DNA of 47,696 nt, from assembly GCA_910575755.1 (NCBI GenBank), contig CAJTFO010000012.1, positions 1 to 47,696 on the forward strand, in the 5' to 3' direction. Below, one piece after another: positions 5,093 to 14,296 of the stretch (its first letter is position 1; each line of letters begins with the position of its first letter). Both the position numbers and the translations under genes were made by a program. The notes under the pieces were generated by a model. That model was given only the letters and a program-made list of their open reading frames with translations. It was not told the origin of the DNA and did no database searches. Source of the DNA: Desulfovibrionaceae bacterium (lineage in GTDB: Bacteria > Desulfobacterota > Desulfovibrionia > Desulfovibrionales > Desulfovibrionaceae).

Positions 5093-5120
5093 AGGGCTGG
5101 CCAGGCGGCCAGCCCTTTGT
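5093..5120 (-). terminator. Hairpin between rdgC and the collar gene
   Basis: AAAGGGCTGGCC and GGCCAGCCCTTT form a 12-bp stem around four bases. On the minus strand only three T follow, so it may act as a partial terminator that lowers expression of the collar gene, or as an RNA stability element. Confidence 0.5.
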
Positions 5121-5124
5121 AAGA

Positions 5125-6006
5125 TTACCTGCTCAGGTTCTCCACAATATGGGCCGCATGCGCGCAGGCCTCAGCCTTCAGAAGAAATGTCGCGTCGACG
5201 TCATCGCCTTTTTCGCCCTTGGGCAATTTCAGGCCGGATAGAGCCAGATCATCAGCAAGGGAAAAAGCTGTTTCCCGCTCCCCATCCACGGCCAGCAAGG
5301 CCATTTTGGTGATTCGCAGACCTTCTTCCAGGGCAGTGGCCACAGCGCCCTGGTTGTTGACCACAACAATGTGCGCCTTGTCCTCTTGCTGTTCCGGCGT
5401 GGCCAGCGTCACCGAATATCCGTTGGCGCTGACTTCCGTGCCGCCATCCACGGAAATGCTTTCCCGGAACACTCTGGCGAAGACTTCCGCCATGTCCGCC
5501 CTGGGCGATATGGGAGCGGGAGTGACGCCAAAGGTTTTATGGAACAGCTCCAGCAAGATGGACAGAACACTTTCCGAAGCCGTGGAAACATAAAGACGTT
5601 GCGCGTCCAGATCCCAGATGCAATCAACCAGAGACGGGATGAAATCGGCCCTGGAAGTGACCGTGGCCGTAATGGACTCTTTCAGTTCCTTTTTTCTTTT
5701 GCCGGAAACCTTGCCGCCATGTGCGGCGGCCTCCTCCCTGATGGCTTCCGCCAGGCGTATTTTGATGGCCGCGCCGGAGGGCTTGCGCTCGTCGATTCGC
5801 AGAGAAAAGGCCAGGAATCGGCCGAAGTCGATGCCGAAGCTGAAATCCAGGTCAAGCGGATCACCGAGGCCGACCCAGCCGATGCGTTTGCCGTCAGGGC
5901 CGGGAGCGGGCGTAAAGGCGTGTTTCCGCAAGTTGTCAATGTCAGGTTCTTTGGCCTGGGCCTCAAAAATCTTCATAGCTGTGCTGGAACTCATGAATCC
6001 GGACAT
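5125..6006 (-). CDS. rdgC: RdgC-like recombination-associated protein
   Basis: 293 residues, ATG at 6006 with AAGGAGG seven bases upstream. RdgC proteins form a ring around DNA and limit RecA filament formation. The match is seen in the sequence: GWVGLGDPLD near residue 43, the segment KVSGKRKKELKESITATV (about residues 98-115, like the RKEKQELKDEV segment of RdgC) and LDAQRLYVSTASESVLSILL near 135-154. Chromosomal RdgC is usually about 300 residues, so length fits. It sits ten bases after topA in the same minus-strand run and directly before the cassette array. A role in steering recombination between the 80-bp repeats is an attractive inference, not shown. Confidence 0.75.
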   Translation of the reverse strand: MSGFMSSSTAMKIFEAQAKEPDIDNLRKHAFTPAPGPDGKRIGWVGLGDPLDLDFSFGIDFGRFLAFSLRIDERKPSGAAIKIRLAEAIREEAAAHGGKVSGKRKKELKESITATVTSRADFIPSLVDCIWDLDAQRLYVSTASESVLSILLELFHKTFGVTPAPISPRADMAEVFARVFRESISVDGGTEVSANGYSVTLATPEQQEDKAHIVVVNNQGAVATALEEGLRITKMALLAVDGERETAFSLADDLALSGLKLPKGEKGDDVDATFLLKAEACAHAAHIVENLSR

Positions 6007-6015
6007 GGTACCTCC

Positions 6016-8190
6016 TTATTTCAGCGGTTTGTCGTAGTCGGGCGTGCCATCTTCAGCCGCCCAATAGGATTGCCTGCACCTGGGATAGCCGGAACAGTTG
6101 AACTTCCTGTATGGCTTGCCGGCCTTGGATGTGCCTTCATAGAAATAAAGAGGCTTGCCGCACTTCCCGCATTTGAACTCCGTCACAGGACGCGGCTCAC
6201 GCTTTACGGGCTTGCCCTCCACATTGTCGTATTTCGCGCCGCAATCCTTGTCCGAGCAGGCAAAAAAGTCATATTGTCCGGAACCGTCCTTTCTCGTGCC
6301 TGTGAGGTGCTGAAGGGGCTTGCCGCACTTCTCGCAGGAAAAGTCCGTCAGTTCCGCAACGCCCTTTTCACGCCTGGGGCCAGGTCGGCCGTTGTCATTG
6401 GCAAAGGTGGCTCCGCAGGCCTTGCAGCCCCAGAAGTTCCAGCCTTTCTCTTTGGAGTGGATATGCCGGAATTGCTCCCGATCACCGCAGGCCGGGCAGG
6501 GGGCAGCATGCGCCTGGACGAACCTGCCCAACTCATCCATAAGCTGGGAATAAAACTCGCCGACGCACTCCACATAGCTGACCTTGCCGCCGGCAACGTC
6601 ATCAAGGCGCTCTTCCATATGGCTGGTAAAATCCAGATCCAGAAAGCCGAATGTCCCCACCAGGGCATCCACCAGCTTTTCCCCGCGCGGCGTGGGCACG
6701 AGAAAACCTTTTTCCTCTTTCACATAGGCGCGCGAGGCAATGTTCTCCATGATGGCGGCATAAGTGGCCGGGCGGCCGATGCCGCGTTTTTCCATTTCCC
6801 GGATCAGCGATGCTTCGGAGAATCGTGAGGCCGGCTTTGTCTTTTTCATCTTCACTTTGCTCTGGACAGCCGTTGCCTGGCATCCGGCCCTGAGGTCCGG
6901 CACGGCGTTGTCCGGCTCCGCTTCCTCAGCGTCAGCCAGGGAGGCGTCCGTCGCCATGACCACCTTCCACCCCGGTTCCCGAAGCGTGCGGCCCTTGGCC
7001 TCGAACACGGCCTTTTTGCCGTCCACATCGCCGGAGAGCCTGGCCACGCGCACATCAAAAACCGCGTCCGCAAGCTGGCTGGACAGAGTGCGAAGTCGGA
7101 TCAGATTGTACAGCGCGGCGGCGTCCCTGATAAAATCCTCCTTGCCCTCCTCAAGCGTAACCTTGTCCGCCTCAATATGCGTGGGGCGGATTGCCTCATG
7201 GGCCTCCTGCGCGCCAGACTTGCTCTTCCAGACACGCGGCCGGGCCGGCAACGGCCAGCCCTGGGCATCGCAATAGGCCCGGATTTCGGCAATGGCGCTT
7301 TCGCTCAGGTTGGGACTGTCCGTGCGCATGTAGGTGATATGCCCGGCTTCATAGAGCTTCTGCGCCAGTTCCATCGTCTTTTTGGGCTTGAACTTCAGAA
7401 CATTGCTGGCCGCCTGCTGCAATGACGATGTGGTGAAAGGCGCGGGCGGCGAGGTGCGGCTTTCCTTCTCTTCGCAGGAGAGAATGTCCAGAGTGCGCAG
7501 AGCGGCTATCTTCCCGGCGGCGGCCTGATCCAGAAAATACTCCTGGTCCTCGTCCAGCCAGCCTTCCCTGGGCAGCCAGACCGCCTTCCAGCCGGCGGAG
7601 ATATTTTCCACAACTTCAAACAGCAATTCCACGCCGTAATGGGTGGTGGAGACAAAGGAACGGATGCCCCGTTCCCGCTCCACCACGATCCGGACGGCGG
7701 GACTTTGCACCCGGCCGGCGGACATTTTTTCTTCCCGCACCGCCTGACCCAACGGTCCTGAGACCTTGTAGCCGCACAGACGGTCGAGAGCCCGGCGCGC
7801 TTCCTGGGCATGGACAAGGTTCATGTCAATGTCGCGCGGAGTGTCCAGGCCAGCCCGGACATCCTGGGCGGTAATGGCCGTATAGGTCACGCGCTTATAG
7901 GTGCTGAGCCCCAGCGCATCCTTCAGATGCCAGGAAATAGCCTCTCCTTCCCGATCCGGGTCAGAGGCCAGAAACACTTCCTCAGCCTCCCTGGCCAGAG
8001 CGGCCAGTTTTTTCAGCACATCCGGCCTGGTTTCCGCATACCGGAGAGTGTAATCCGGCGGTTCCAGGCCATAGCCCTGGTTCGGCAAGTCACGCACATG
8101 GCCGCAACTGGCGGCAACGCGCCATTCCGCGCCAAGAATATCCTGCAATTTCTTGATCTTGCCGGGGCTTTCCACAATCAGCAGCTTCAT
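6016..8190 (-). CDS. topA: DNA topoisomerase I, element-borne (TraE-like)
   Basis: 724 residues. The N-terminal Toprim domain starts MKLLIVESPGKIKKLQ with the acidic motif SDPDREGEAISWHL near residue 75. The active-site tyrosine lies in GHITYMRTDSPNLSES near residue 290. The C terminus has three zinc ribbons (CPACGDREQF...CKACG; CEKCGKPLQHL; CGKCGKPLYFY...CSGYPRC). It relaxes negative supercoils through a 5'-phosphotyrosine link. IncP plasmids carry a comparable enzyme, TraE, in the Tra1 region, and the order TraC-TopA here matches such a cluster. Its start overlaps the traC stop by four bases (ATGA), so translation is probably coupled. Confidence 0.9.
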   Translation of the reverse strand: MKLLIVESPGKIKKLQDILGAEWRVAASCGHVRDLPNQGYGLEPPDYTLRYAETRPDVLKKLAALAREAEEVFLASDPDREGEAISWHLKDALGLSTYKRVTYTAITAQDVRAGLDTPRDIDMNLVHAQEARRALDRLCGYKVSGPLGQAVREEKMSAGRVQSPAVRIVVERERGIRSFVSTTHYGVELLFEVVENISAGWKAVWLPREGWLDEDQEYFLDQAAAGKIAALRTLDILSCEEKESRTSPPAPFTTSSLQQAASNVLKFKPKKTMELAQKLYEAGHITYMRTDSPNLSESAIAEIRAYCDAQGWPLPARPRVWKSKSGAQEAHEAIRPTHIEADKVTLEEGKEDFIRDAAALYNLIRLRTLSSQLADAVFDVRVARLSGDVDGKKAVFEAKGRTLREPGWKVVMATDASLADAEEAEPDNAVPDLRAGCQATAVQSKVKMKKTKPASRFSEASLIREMEKRGIGRPATYAAIMENIASRAYVKEEKGFLVPTPRGEKLVDALVGTFGFLDLDFTSHMEERLDDVAGGKVSYVECVGEFYSQLMDELGRFVQAHAAPCPACGDREQFRHIHSKEKGWNFWGCKACGATFANDNGRPGPRREKGVAELTDFSCEKCGKPLQHLTGTRKDGSGQYDFFACSDKDCGAKYDNVEGKPVKREPRPVTEFKCGKCGKPLYFYEGTSKAGKPYRKFNCSGYPRCRQSYWAAEDGTPDYDKPLK

Positions 8191-10340
8191 TGACTCACCT
8201 CCCTGCCCTGATCTTTGCCGCGCTCCATGCCGGTCTGACGCCGGACGGCCTCAAGGCCGCGCGCCTTGTGCAGATCATTGAAATCGGTCAGCCCCTGGGC
8301 CTTTTCCCTGTCGGTGAACGTGGGAACCTTGACCTTGCCGTTGACCTTCCGCGCTGCCAGTTTGGCTTTCTCCACCCCCACATTGTAGGGCTGGCCGTCC
8401 CTTTTCATGGCGTGATCATTATCCGCGCAGATGGTGATTTGCGCTTGTGGATATTTTTCTCGAAGCTTTTCAGCCACAGCCTGAAGATTGCCCGCGTCAA
8501 AAGCCACGGCCACGGGCTTATTTGTCGCCATGTGCAGACTTGCGCCTGTGGCGTAGCCCTCGCACAGCACTATTTCCGTCTGTGAGAGGTCTTTTTCGCC
8601 TCCAATGAGATGGAAATTGCCGCGTTTTTCCATGCCCGCGAAAAATCTTTTTTGCCCGGCATCATCAATGGTTTGATAGCCCCTGAAATCGCCATCAATG
8701 TTACGCAGTGGAACGACAAGCCGAGAGCTGCCATCAAGCTCAACCTGCTTGAGGCCAAAAACCTCAATCCCCTTATCTTGCAAGTATTTGTGTTCCTTTG
8801 CAGGCTCAAAGCCGATCCACAGTCTTTCCGCGCGGGCAGCCGCGTTGTCATATTCAAGAGCGCGGGCCTGCTGCTGTTCCTGAATCCGGGCAGACCGTTC
8901 AGCCTGTTGGCGTTGACGTTCTTCCACCGAGAGAATCACGCCGGAAGCCACCAGCTTCACCTTTTCGCCGGTAACGTGGTTCTGCGCCCAGCCGGCGGGA
9001 ACGCCATCGCCATAGAGGCAATATATGCCATCAAGGCCGCGACCGTTTTTGGAAAGCAGGGGAACCCGGTGTGTTTTGCCGTCCAGTTCCGGAAGCTGGC
9101 CCTTGAGATCCAGGCCCAGATCCGCCAGTTTGCGGGCAAACTCTTCCTGGGGAGAGAGGTTTTCCGCCGGGGCGTCAGGCCTGGCTTCGGCAACATTCTG
9201 CTCAAGCGGGGTCATGAAACGCCGCAGGGGCGCGAGGTCCGTGCCTTCCGGCGCGTACCACCGCTTTTGCTTGCCGTCCCAGCGGGCCCCCAGGGCCTTG
9301 GCGGCCTCCTTGTCCTTGTAGGGCACATGGAGATAAGTTTTGGCCAGCGCGGGATCACTGACAGATTCCTTCCCCCGCGAATCGACGTGATCCGCCTCTT
9401 TCGCGGCATCCATCTGTTGTTGTTCCCGCTCCATTGTCTTTTCCTTCCGCATTTCCAACTCCAGAACATAGTCTCGGATATGCTCCGCATCCCGGCAGGC
9501 GCGCATGATTTCCAGCGGATCGTCTTTCAGTGCGGCAATCCATGATTTTACATAGGCGGCGTGCTGGCCGGGATCATGCCCGACACCAATGTCTTGCCCC
9601 ACCATCCAGGAGGAAATCTCCGCGCGCAGTTCTTCTTTGGCGTAGGTGGAGGAGCCGAAGGGGCCGAACGCCCGGTTCATGCGTTCAGGATGTCCGGTCC
9701 AGTGTCCCAGCTCATGCAGGGCCGTGGCGTAGTATTTGTCTCCCTGATCGAAGCTATCCCTGGGCGGCAGGTGAATTTCATCTTTCCGCACGCGGTAAAA
9801 AGCCCGGTCGTGCTGATCATGTTTGATGACAGCGCCGGAGTTGGCCAATACCGCCTCAGCCCTTTCCTGGGGATTCCATGCAAAGGCTTTTTCGTGTTCC
9901 GGAAGCGGAGGAAAATTTTCCACCTGCCGCGCATTGAAAACATACGCCATGCGCATGACAGGACGCTCCAGCGCCACGGTTTCGCGCACGGGTTTACCGT
10001 CTTCCCCCAGAACCGGCTGGCTATTCTCATCCAGCTTGTCCTGTTCCCTTGTGAACTGGTAATAGACCACGGCTGTGGAGCGGCTGCCCTCCTTGATGCG
10101 GTAGCCCGCCTCATTGGCCTGCTTCAGCGTCATCCAGCGCGGATCCTCATAGCCGGCCATTGCCAGATGCAGACGATTCATCCCCTTGTAGACCGTACCG
10201 GAAAGAGGATTGCGCGGCGCAAGGTTTTCCGCCGGACGCCAGGGCTTCTGCCAGGGGGCCGTGCCCTCTTCCAGCGCCTTGATGACCTTGTTGGCGAACT
10301 CCACATGGAACGGGGTTCGTTCTTTCTTATTCTCGGCCAT
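8187..10340 (-). CDS. traC: TraC-like antirestriction/primase protein (ArdC, metallopeptidase, Toprim)
   Basis: 717 residues from ATG at 10340, with AGGAGGGG five bases before it. Domains in order: ArdC-type N-terminal domain (PFHVEFANKVIKALEEG and APWQKPW, residues about 10-35); zincin metallopeptidase with ATALHELGHWTGHPERM (HExxH near residue 210); a short domain with YLHVPYKDKEAAKALGARWD (about 338-357); and a C-terminal Toprim domain with VLCEGYATGASLHMATNKP and ICADNDHA (about 590-645). RP4 TraC is a primase carried into the recipient; ArdC proteins protect incoming DNA from restriction. The likely job is protecting and priming the transferred strand. It overlaps the traF stop by 14 bases. 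Confidence 0.85.
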   Translation of the reverse strand: MAENKKERTPFHVEFANKVIKALEEGTAPWQKPWRPAENLAPRNPLSGTVYKGMNRLHLAMAGYEDPRWMTLKQANEAGYRIKEGSRSTAVVYYQFTREQDKLDENSQPVLGEDGKPVRETVALERPVMRMAYVFNARQVENFPPLPEHEKAFAWNPQERAEAVLANSGAVIKHDQHDRAFYRVRKDEIHLPPRDSFDQGDKYYATALHELGHWTGHPERMNRAFGPFGSSTYAKEELRAEISSWMVGQDIGVGHDPGQHAAYVKSWIAALKDDPLEIMRACRDAEHIRDYVLELEMRKEKTMEREQQQMDAAKEADHVDSRGKESVSDPALAKTYLHVPYKDKEAAKALGARWDGKQKRWYAPEGTDLAPLRRFMTPLEQNVAEARPDAPAENLSPQEEFARKLADLGLDLKGQLPELDGKTHRVPLLSKNGRGLDGIYCLYGDGVPAGWAQNHVTGEKVKLVASGVILSVEERQRQQAERSARIQEQQQARALEYDNAAARAERLWIGFEPAKEHKYLQDKGIEVFGLKQVELDGSSRLVVPLRNIDGDFRGYQTIDDAGQKRFFAGMEKRGNFHLIGGEKDLSQTEIVLCEGYATGASLHMATNKPVAVAFDAGNLQAVAEKLREKYPQAQITICADNDHAMKRDGQPYNVGVEKAKLAARKVNGKVKVPTFTDREKAQGLTDFNDLHKARGLEAVRRQTGMERGKDQGREVSQ

Positions 10341-10515
10341 CTTCCCCTCCTTCCGCCGCAAGAAGGGCATCATCCAGGATATCCTTCAGCGTCAGGGCGT
10401 CTTCCGTGAAAGCGCCCATGCCTTCCGCCTGTTCCGGGTCAAGAGGCACGGCCAGGCCGTCCTGAGCCTGGGTAAAGGCATCCGTGGCCACAGCGTTCAG
10501 TTCTTCCCTGTTCAT
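10327..10515 (-). CDS. Small unknown protein encoded in frame at the end of traF
   Basis: An ATG at 10515 inside the traF frame is preceded by GGAGG ten bases upstream. From it, 62 residues beginning MNREELNAVATDAFTQAQDG run to the traF stop. This stretch is homologous to the free-standing gene at 40436-40597 (MNKEMMNAVATDAFAQAQEG), sharing AVPLDP and GAF.ED. So a separate small protein exists in this family, and here it is either fused to TraF or made from an internal start, or both. I do not recognise the family. Confidence 0.6.
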   Translation of the reverse strand: MNREELNAVATDAFTQAQDGLAVPLDPEQAEGMGAFTEDALTLKDILDDALLAAEGGEDGRE

Positions 10516-11046
10516 GGTAGTATTTCCTCCAAAGGTGTATATGGACTCCACCCTGACCATGCCGGTCAGAGGCACAAGTCCGAAGAAACGGCTGTCAAAG
10601 CTGCCCGGATAATCGGACAGCGCCAGAGCCATGCCGGCAGGGATCACGCCGGCGCGCAGTGAACTTTCCGGCAATGGCCGTCCCACAGAATCTTCACGCC
10701 GGAACGCAGCGGGCCAGACGCGGGCCGGGCCGGACACCGGTTCAACCCGTATGCCGTCCGGCGTCATTGTGACGGCATCGCCGGGCAGGCCGGCCAGATA
10801 TTTGAGCAGGGGACGCAGGCCGGACGGGCAGGAACCCGGCCCAAGGTAGCCGCGCTCTCCGGCCAGAGCGGCCCAAGGGGATTTCAGCAGACAGAAAGCG
10901 ACGGGAGAGCCGCGCTCTGGAGCTCCGGGCGCGATGCGGTAGATGCCTTTGGCCAGGGATGGCGTTGGGTTGAAACGATACCCCGCACGATGCAACAGCA
11001 AGGCCAGCAGAAAGAAAGCGCCAGCAACGGCCAACAGAATCTTCAT
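10327..11046 (-). CDS. traF: TraF conjugal transfer signal peptidase (S26), with fused C-terminal extension
   Basis: 239 residues in one open frame. Residues 1-20 are a membrane anchor (MKILLAVAGAFFLLALLLH). The serine motif is in NPTPSLAKGIYRI (Ser near residue 30) and the lysine region in LLKYLAGLPGDAVTM, with DYPGSFDSRFFGLVP near the end of the domain. TraF of RP4 matures and cyclises the TrbC pilin, and trbC is present at 35744-36058. Residues after about 177 belong to a different small protein family with its own ribosome site (see 10327-10515). Without it the peptidase would be about 177 residues, normal for TraF. It overlaps traG by ATGA. Confidence 0.85.
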   Translation of the reverse strand: MKILLAVAGAFFLLALLLHRAGYRFNPTPSLAKGIYRIAPGAPERGSPVAFCLLKSPWAALAGERGYLGPGSCPSGLRPLLKYLAGLPGDAVTMTPDGIRVEPVSGPARVWPAAFRREDSVGRPLPESSLRAGVIPAGMALALSDYPGSFDSRFFGLVPLTGMVRVESIYTFGGNTTMNREELNAVATDAFTQAQDGLAVPLDPEQAEGMGAFTEDALTLKDILDDALLAAEGGEDGRE

Positions 11047-13055
11047 GGCCGCTCCTCCAGAAAATTCTCGAACGTGACGGGCTGAACCGCGCCTGTGGCG
11101 TTCGCCTCTTCGCGATCGCGCACGGCTTCTTCCTTTGGAGTTTCCTCAACCTGGTTGCCGTACCAGTCCGCAGGCCGGGGAAAATACAGGGAATCAGTGA
11201 CGCCGGCGGGATACTTCTCCGAAACGCCGGGCGCGGGCATTTTTGAGCGCCGCGCGAAAGTCGGATCCTTGAAATACAGAATCTGCATCCCGTAAATGGG
11301 CGACTGGCCAGCCGTGAAAATCAGCATGTGCCCCGGCTTTGTAACCTTGCCGGAACTGTCCTTTTCCGCGCCCGGCAGACGCGAGCACTCGTCCGAAGTC
11401 AGGAGTGGCCGGGCGGTTTCCGCGATGTTCACCGAGCGTGAGCGGCCGCCCTTGCCGATGGAGATGGATGTCTTTTTTTCCACCACCGTGGTCTTGCCTG
11501 TCATGCGGCTCAGAAGTTCCGCCGTTTCCGCGTCATTGGGGGCATAGGCGATGCGTACATGGCAGTTGGCCATGATGGCGTTGTCCTTGCCATACGCATT
11601 ATTCAACTGTTTCGTGTCCTGGACGATGATGTACATTTTGCCGCCATAGCCCGCGATGTAGGCAATGGCCTTTTCCACAATGGGCAACTTGCCCAGGGAG
11701 GTGAACTCGTCCAGCATCAGCAGCAGACGATGCCTGTAGCCCGCCTTGCTCGTGCCGTCCGCAAACTCCATTTTGGCGCAGACGCGGCGGATAATGAGAT
11801 CGACCAGGAGCCGCAGGAGCGGCCTCATGCGGTCTATGGCGTCAGGATTAACCACCAGATAGAGATCCAGCGGCGCGTCCGAGTTCATCAGGTCGTGAAT
11901 ATGGAAATCCGAACGGCAAGTGTTGATGTTGATAATCGGATCCCGGTAAATGGCCATGTTGACCAGAGCCGAGGAAAGGACGCCGGAGGCCTCGTTTTCC
12001 GCCTTGGAGGCCATTTCCCGCGCGGAGCTGGCGATAAAGATATGGCAGGCGTCACCCACGCGCGTGTCCGCGTCCGGAGCAAACTCGCGGAACAGCTCCG
12101 CGTGGTCCGTAGCCATCATTTCGTCCAGCAGTTCCTGGGTCGTCTTTTCCGGATCTGACATCATGAGCGTCAGGTCTTGCAGCGTGGGCATGCGGCCCTC
12201 TTTATGTCGCACCATGACGCAGCAATGCAGGATCAACCCGGCAAAAAAGGCAAATGCTGCCTTGGTCCAGTGGTCTTCCAGCCCCTTGCCGTCCGGATCC
12301 ACCAGCATGAGCGCCAGGTTTTGCACATCCTGAACACACTCCAGACTGGAAAGGCGAATCTCGTCCAGAGGATTGAAGGCGCAGCCGGAGCCGGAAGCGT
12401 CCGAAGGCTCAAAACGCAGAACCTTGTGCCCCTGAGACTTGCGCCAGCCCGAAGTCAAAGCCCAATTCTCGCCCTTGATGTCCAGCGTCAGGCTGGAACC
12501 CGGCCAGGACAGCAGCGTGGGCAGGATAAGCCCCACGCCCTTGCCCGACCGCGTGGGCGCAAAGCAGAGAACGTGTTCCGGGCCATTGTGCCGCAGGTAG
12601 AGCAGTTGGCTCTTGCGCCTGTCGAACCAGCCGCCCACATAGACGCCCTTGCCGCCGAAATAGCCCATGCGCTCAATTTCATCTTTCCTGGCCCAGCGCG
12701 CCGAACCGTGCAGGCTCTTGTTGCCTTTCAGTTTTCGGGCGGCCGCCACACAGAGCATGGCGAACATCAGCGGCACAATGAAAAAGGCCTGGCCCACCGT
12801 CAGGGCGTTATCCATGACCGCCGGGGAGATGCCCTCCCAGGTGAAAATGCTCCAGGGCGCATGGAACGGAATGCCGCAAAGAGAAAACCACGGCTGCCCC
12901 AGGGCCGGCTGAAAGTCATAGTCCGAAGCCGCCTTCAGCGTGGCCATGCTCATGCCCAGCAGCGCCAGCGCCGGCAGCAGAAGCAACAGCAACCACCAGG
13001 GCGTTGCTTTGCGCTTGGACGCTGAGTCCTGAAGTCCGTATTCCTTTTGTGTCAT
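11043..13055 (-). CDS. traG: TraG/VirD4-type coupling protein
   Basis: 670 residues, ATG at 13055 with GGAG eight bases upstream. Two or three N-terminal membrane segments (LLLLLPALALLGMSM; AFFIVPLMFAMLCVA), then the ATPase: Walker A in FAPTRSGKGVGLILPTLL near residue 170, Walker B in LLLMLDEFTSLGKLPI near 420, and the IIVQDTKQLNNAYG segment after it. It is a hexameric inner-membrane ATPase that links the relaxase-DNA complex to the secretion channel. Its presence indicates true conjugation rather than effector secretion only, although no relaxase is visible here. It starts 26 bases after trbI ends. Confidence 0.93.
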   Translation of the reverse strand: MTQKEYGLQDSASKRKATPWWLLLLLLPALALLGMSMATLKAASDYDFQPALGQPWFSLCGIPFHAPWSIFTWEGISPAVMDNALTVGQAFFIVPLMFAMLCVAAARKLKGNKSLHGSARWARKDEIERMGYFGGKGVYVGGWFDRRKSQLLYLRHNGPEHVLCFAPTRSGKGVGLILPTLLSWPGSSLTLDIKGENWALTSGWRKSQGHKVLRFEPSDASGSGCAFNPLDEIRLSSLECVQDVQNLALMLVDPDGKGLEDHWTKAAFAFFAGLILHCCVMVRHKEGRMPTLQDLTLMMSDPEKTTQELLDEMMATDHAELFREFAPDADTRVGDACHIFIASSAREMASKAENEASGVLSSALVNMAIYRDPIININTCRSDFHIHDLMNSDAPLDLYLVVNPDAIDRMRPLLRLLVDLIIRRVCAKMEFADGTSKAGYRHRLLLMLDEFTSLGKLPIVEKAIAYIAGYGGKMYIIVQDTKQLNNAYGKDNAIMANCHVRIAYAPNDAETAELLSRMTGKTTVVEKKTSISIGKGGRSRSVNIAETARPLLTSDECSRLPGAEKDSSGKVTKPGHMLIFTAGQSPIYGMQILYFKDPTFARRSKMPAPGVSEKYPAGVTDSLYFPRPADWYGNQVEETPKEEAVRDREEANATGAVQPVTFENFLEERP

Positions 13056-13081
13056 GATGCACTCCGAAAGCGTGTTATGTC

Positions 13082-14296
13082 TCAGTACCGCCAGCGGGTA
13101 TAGGGTTCCCTGAAAATCACATCCCTGGTCACAACGATGTTGAACTGGTAGCCGGGCCGAATCTCCAGCGTTGGCTTGATGCTCAGATTGCGCTGGAGCA
13201 GCGTTGTGGTGGTCTGGCCGAGCTGCTGGGCCAGCGCGGCCGTCATTTCGTCTGTCATGCGCGTCCCGTTGTCCGTTTCCGTGCTGTCGTTCACGCCGTC
13301 CAGGGCATAGGCCATGCCTCCGGAAACCAGAGACATCATCAGCGCCGAACCGAAGATGCGCATGTAGTGATTGTTCACGTCGTCATGAAGGCCGGCCATG
13401 CCTCCCATGTCCGCGCCGGGCATGGCCCCAAGGGAGATGGATGAGCCGTCAGGGAAAATCAGCCGATTCCAGGCGATCAGGACGCGTTGCTGACCGTAAA
13501 CGATACGGGAATCATAGACGCCGTAAATTCTGGAGCCCTGGGGAATGAGCAGATGGCGGCCCGTGGCGGAATCAAAGACATGCTGGGAAACCTGGGCGAT
13601 CATGTTGCCCGGCAGATCCGAATTGACGCCCGTGAGCATGACGCCCGGAATGACCGCTCCTGTTTTCAGCTCCAGCGGCATGCCCGCCGTCCGCCGCTCC
13701 TGAAGCTGCCAGGAGGTGTCCTTGCGGGCGCGGTCGAAAAAGGCTTCCTTGTCCCGGTCAGCCGCCGGATCATAGTAATTGTCGCTTCCGGCCGAAGCCG
13801 TGGCGGACACGGCATTGGGGCTGTTGGGCTGGGCATATTCGGCTGCGGGTGTGGTCACAGGCGCGGAAACCGTGCCGCTGTTCACGCGCTTGGCCACCAG
13901 CGGCGCGCTGAGCGCGTTCATATAGGCCTGGGTTTTGACGCGGCGCACGTTCTCCACCTGCTGATCCGGCTTCTCTTCGCGCTGAACCACCACCAGCGGT
14001 TCCGGTTTTGCCGGTTCCGGAGGCGTGGCAACACCGCTCGTCTGATCCTTTTTGGGGTCCAGCGCCAGGCCGCTTCCTTCCACCAGCCAGACTGGCTTTT
14101 CCTCTTCGCTCACAGCCGTCTTCCTGACCTCTTCCTCTTTCTTGCGGGCTGGGTCGTGCACGAAGCTCACGCTGTAGATCAGCGCCGCCAGCAGCAGAAC
14201 AAGCACGGCCAGCAGCGCATAGAGCGGCCAGCGGCCCATCCTGGCCACCAGAGGCCTGGGCGACATGACAAGGGCGTTGGGGGATTCGTCACGCAT
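13082..14296 (-). CDS. trbI: TrbI (VirB10-like) channel protein
   Basis: 404 residues from ATG at 14296, which overlaps the trbG stop as ATGA. A cytoplasmic tail, one membrane helix (WPLYALLAVLVLLLAALIYS, residues about 24-43), then a Pro/Glu/Lys-rich spacer and the C-terminal TrbI domain (LIPQGSRIYGVYDSRI; LIFPDGSSISLGAMPGADMGG; IRPGYQFNIVVTRD). VirB10-type proteins run from inner to outer membrane and form the channel cap with VirB9 and VirB7. Length is normal for the family. Confidence 0.93.
   Translation of the reverse strand: MRDESPNALVMSPRPLVARMGRWPLYALLAVLVLLLAALIYSVSFVHDPARKKEEEVRKTAVSEEEKPVWLVEGSGLALDPKKDQTSGVATPPEPAKPEPLVVVQREEKPDQQVENVRRVKTQAYMNALSAPLVAKRVNSGTVSAPVTTPAAEYAQPNSPNAVSATASAGSDNYYDPAADRDKEAFFDRARKDTSWQLQERRTAGMPLELKTGAVIPGVMLTGVNSDLPGNMIAQVSQHVFDSATGRHLLIPQGSRIYGVYDSRIVYGQQRVLIAWNRLIFPDGSSISLGAMPGADMGGMAGLHDDVNNHYMRIFGSALMMSLVSGGMAYALDGVNDSTETDNGTRMTDEMTAALAQQLGQTTTTLLQRNLSIKPTLEIRPGYQFNIVVTRDVIFREPYTRWRY

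Noticed and set aside
5371..6828. Long plus-strand open frame
   Set aside because: It lies antisense to rdgC and topA, which have clear motifs; its composition is that of a shadow frame in GC-rich DNA.
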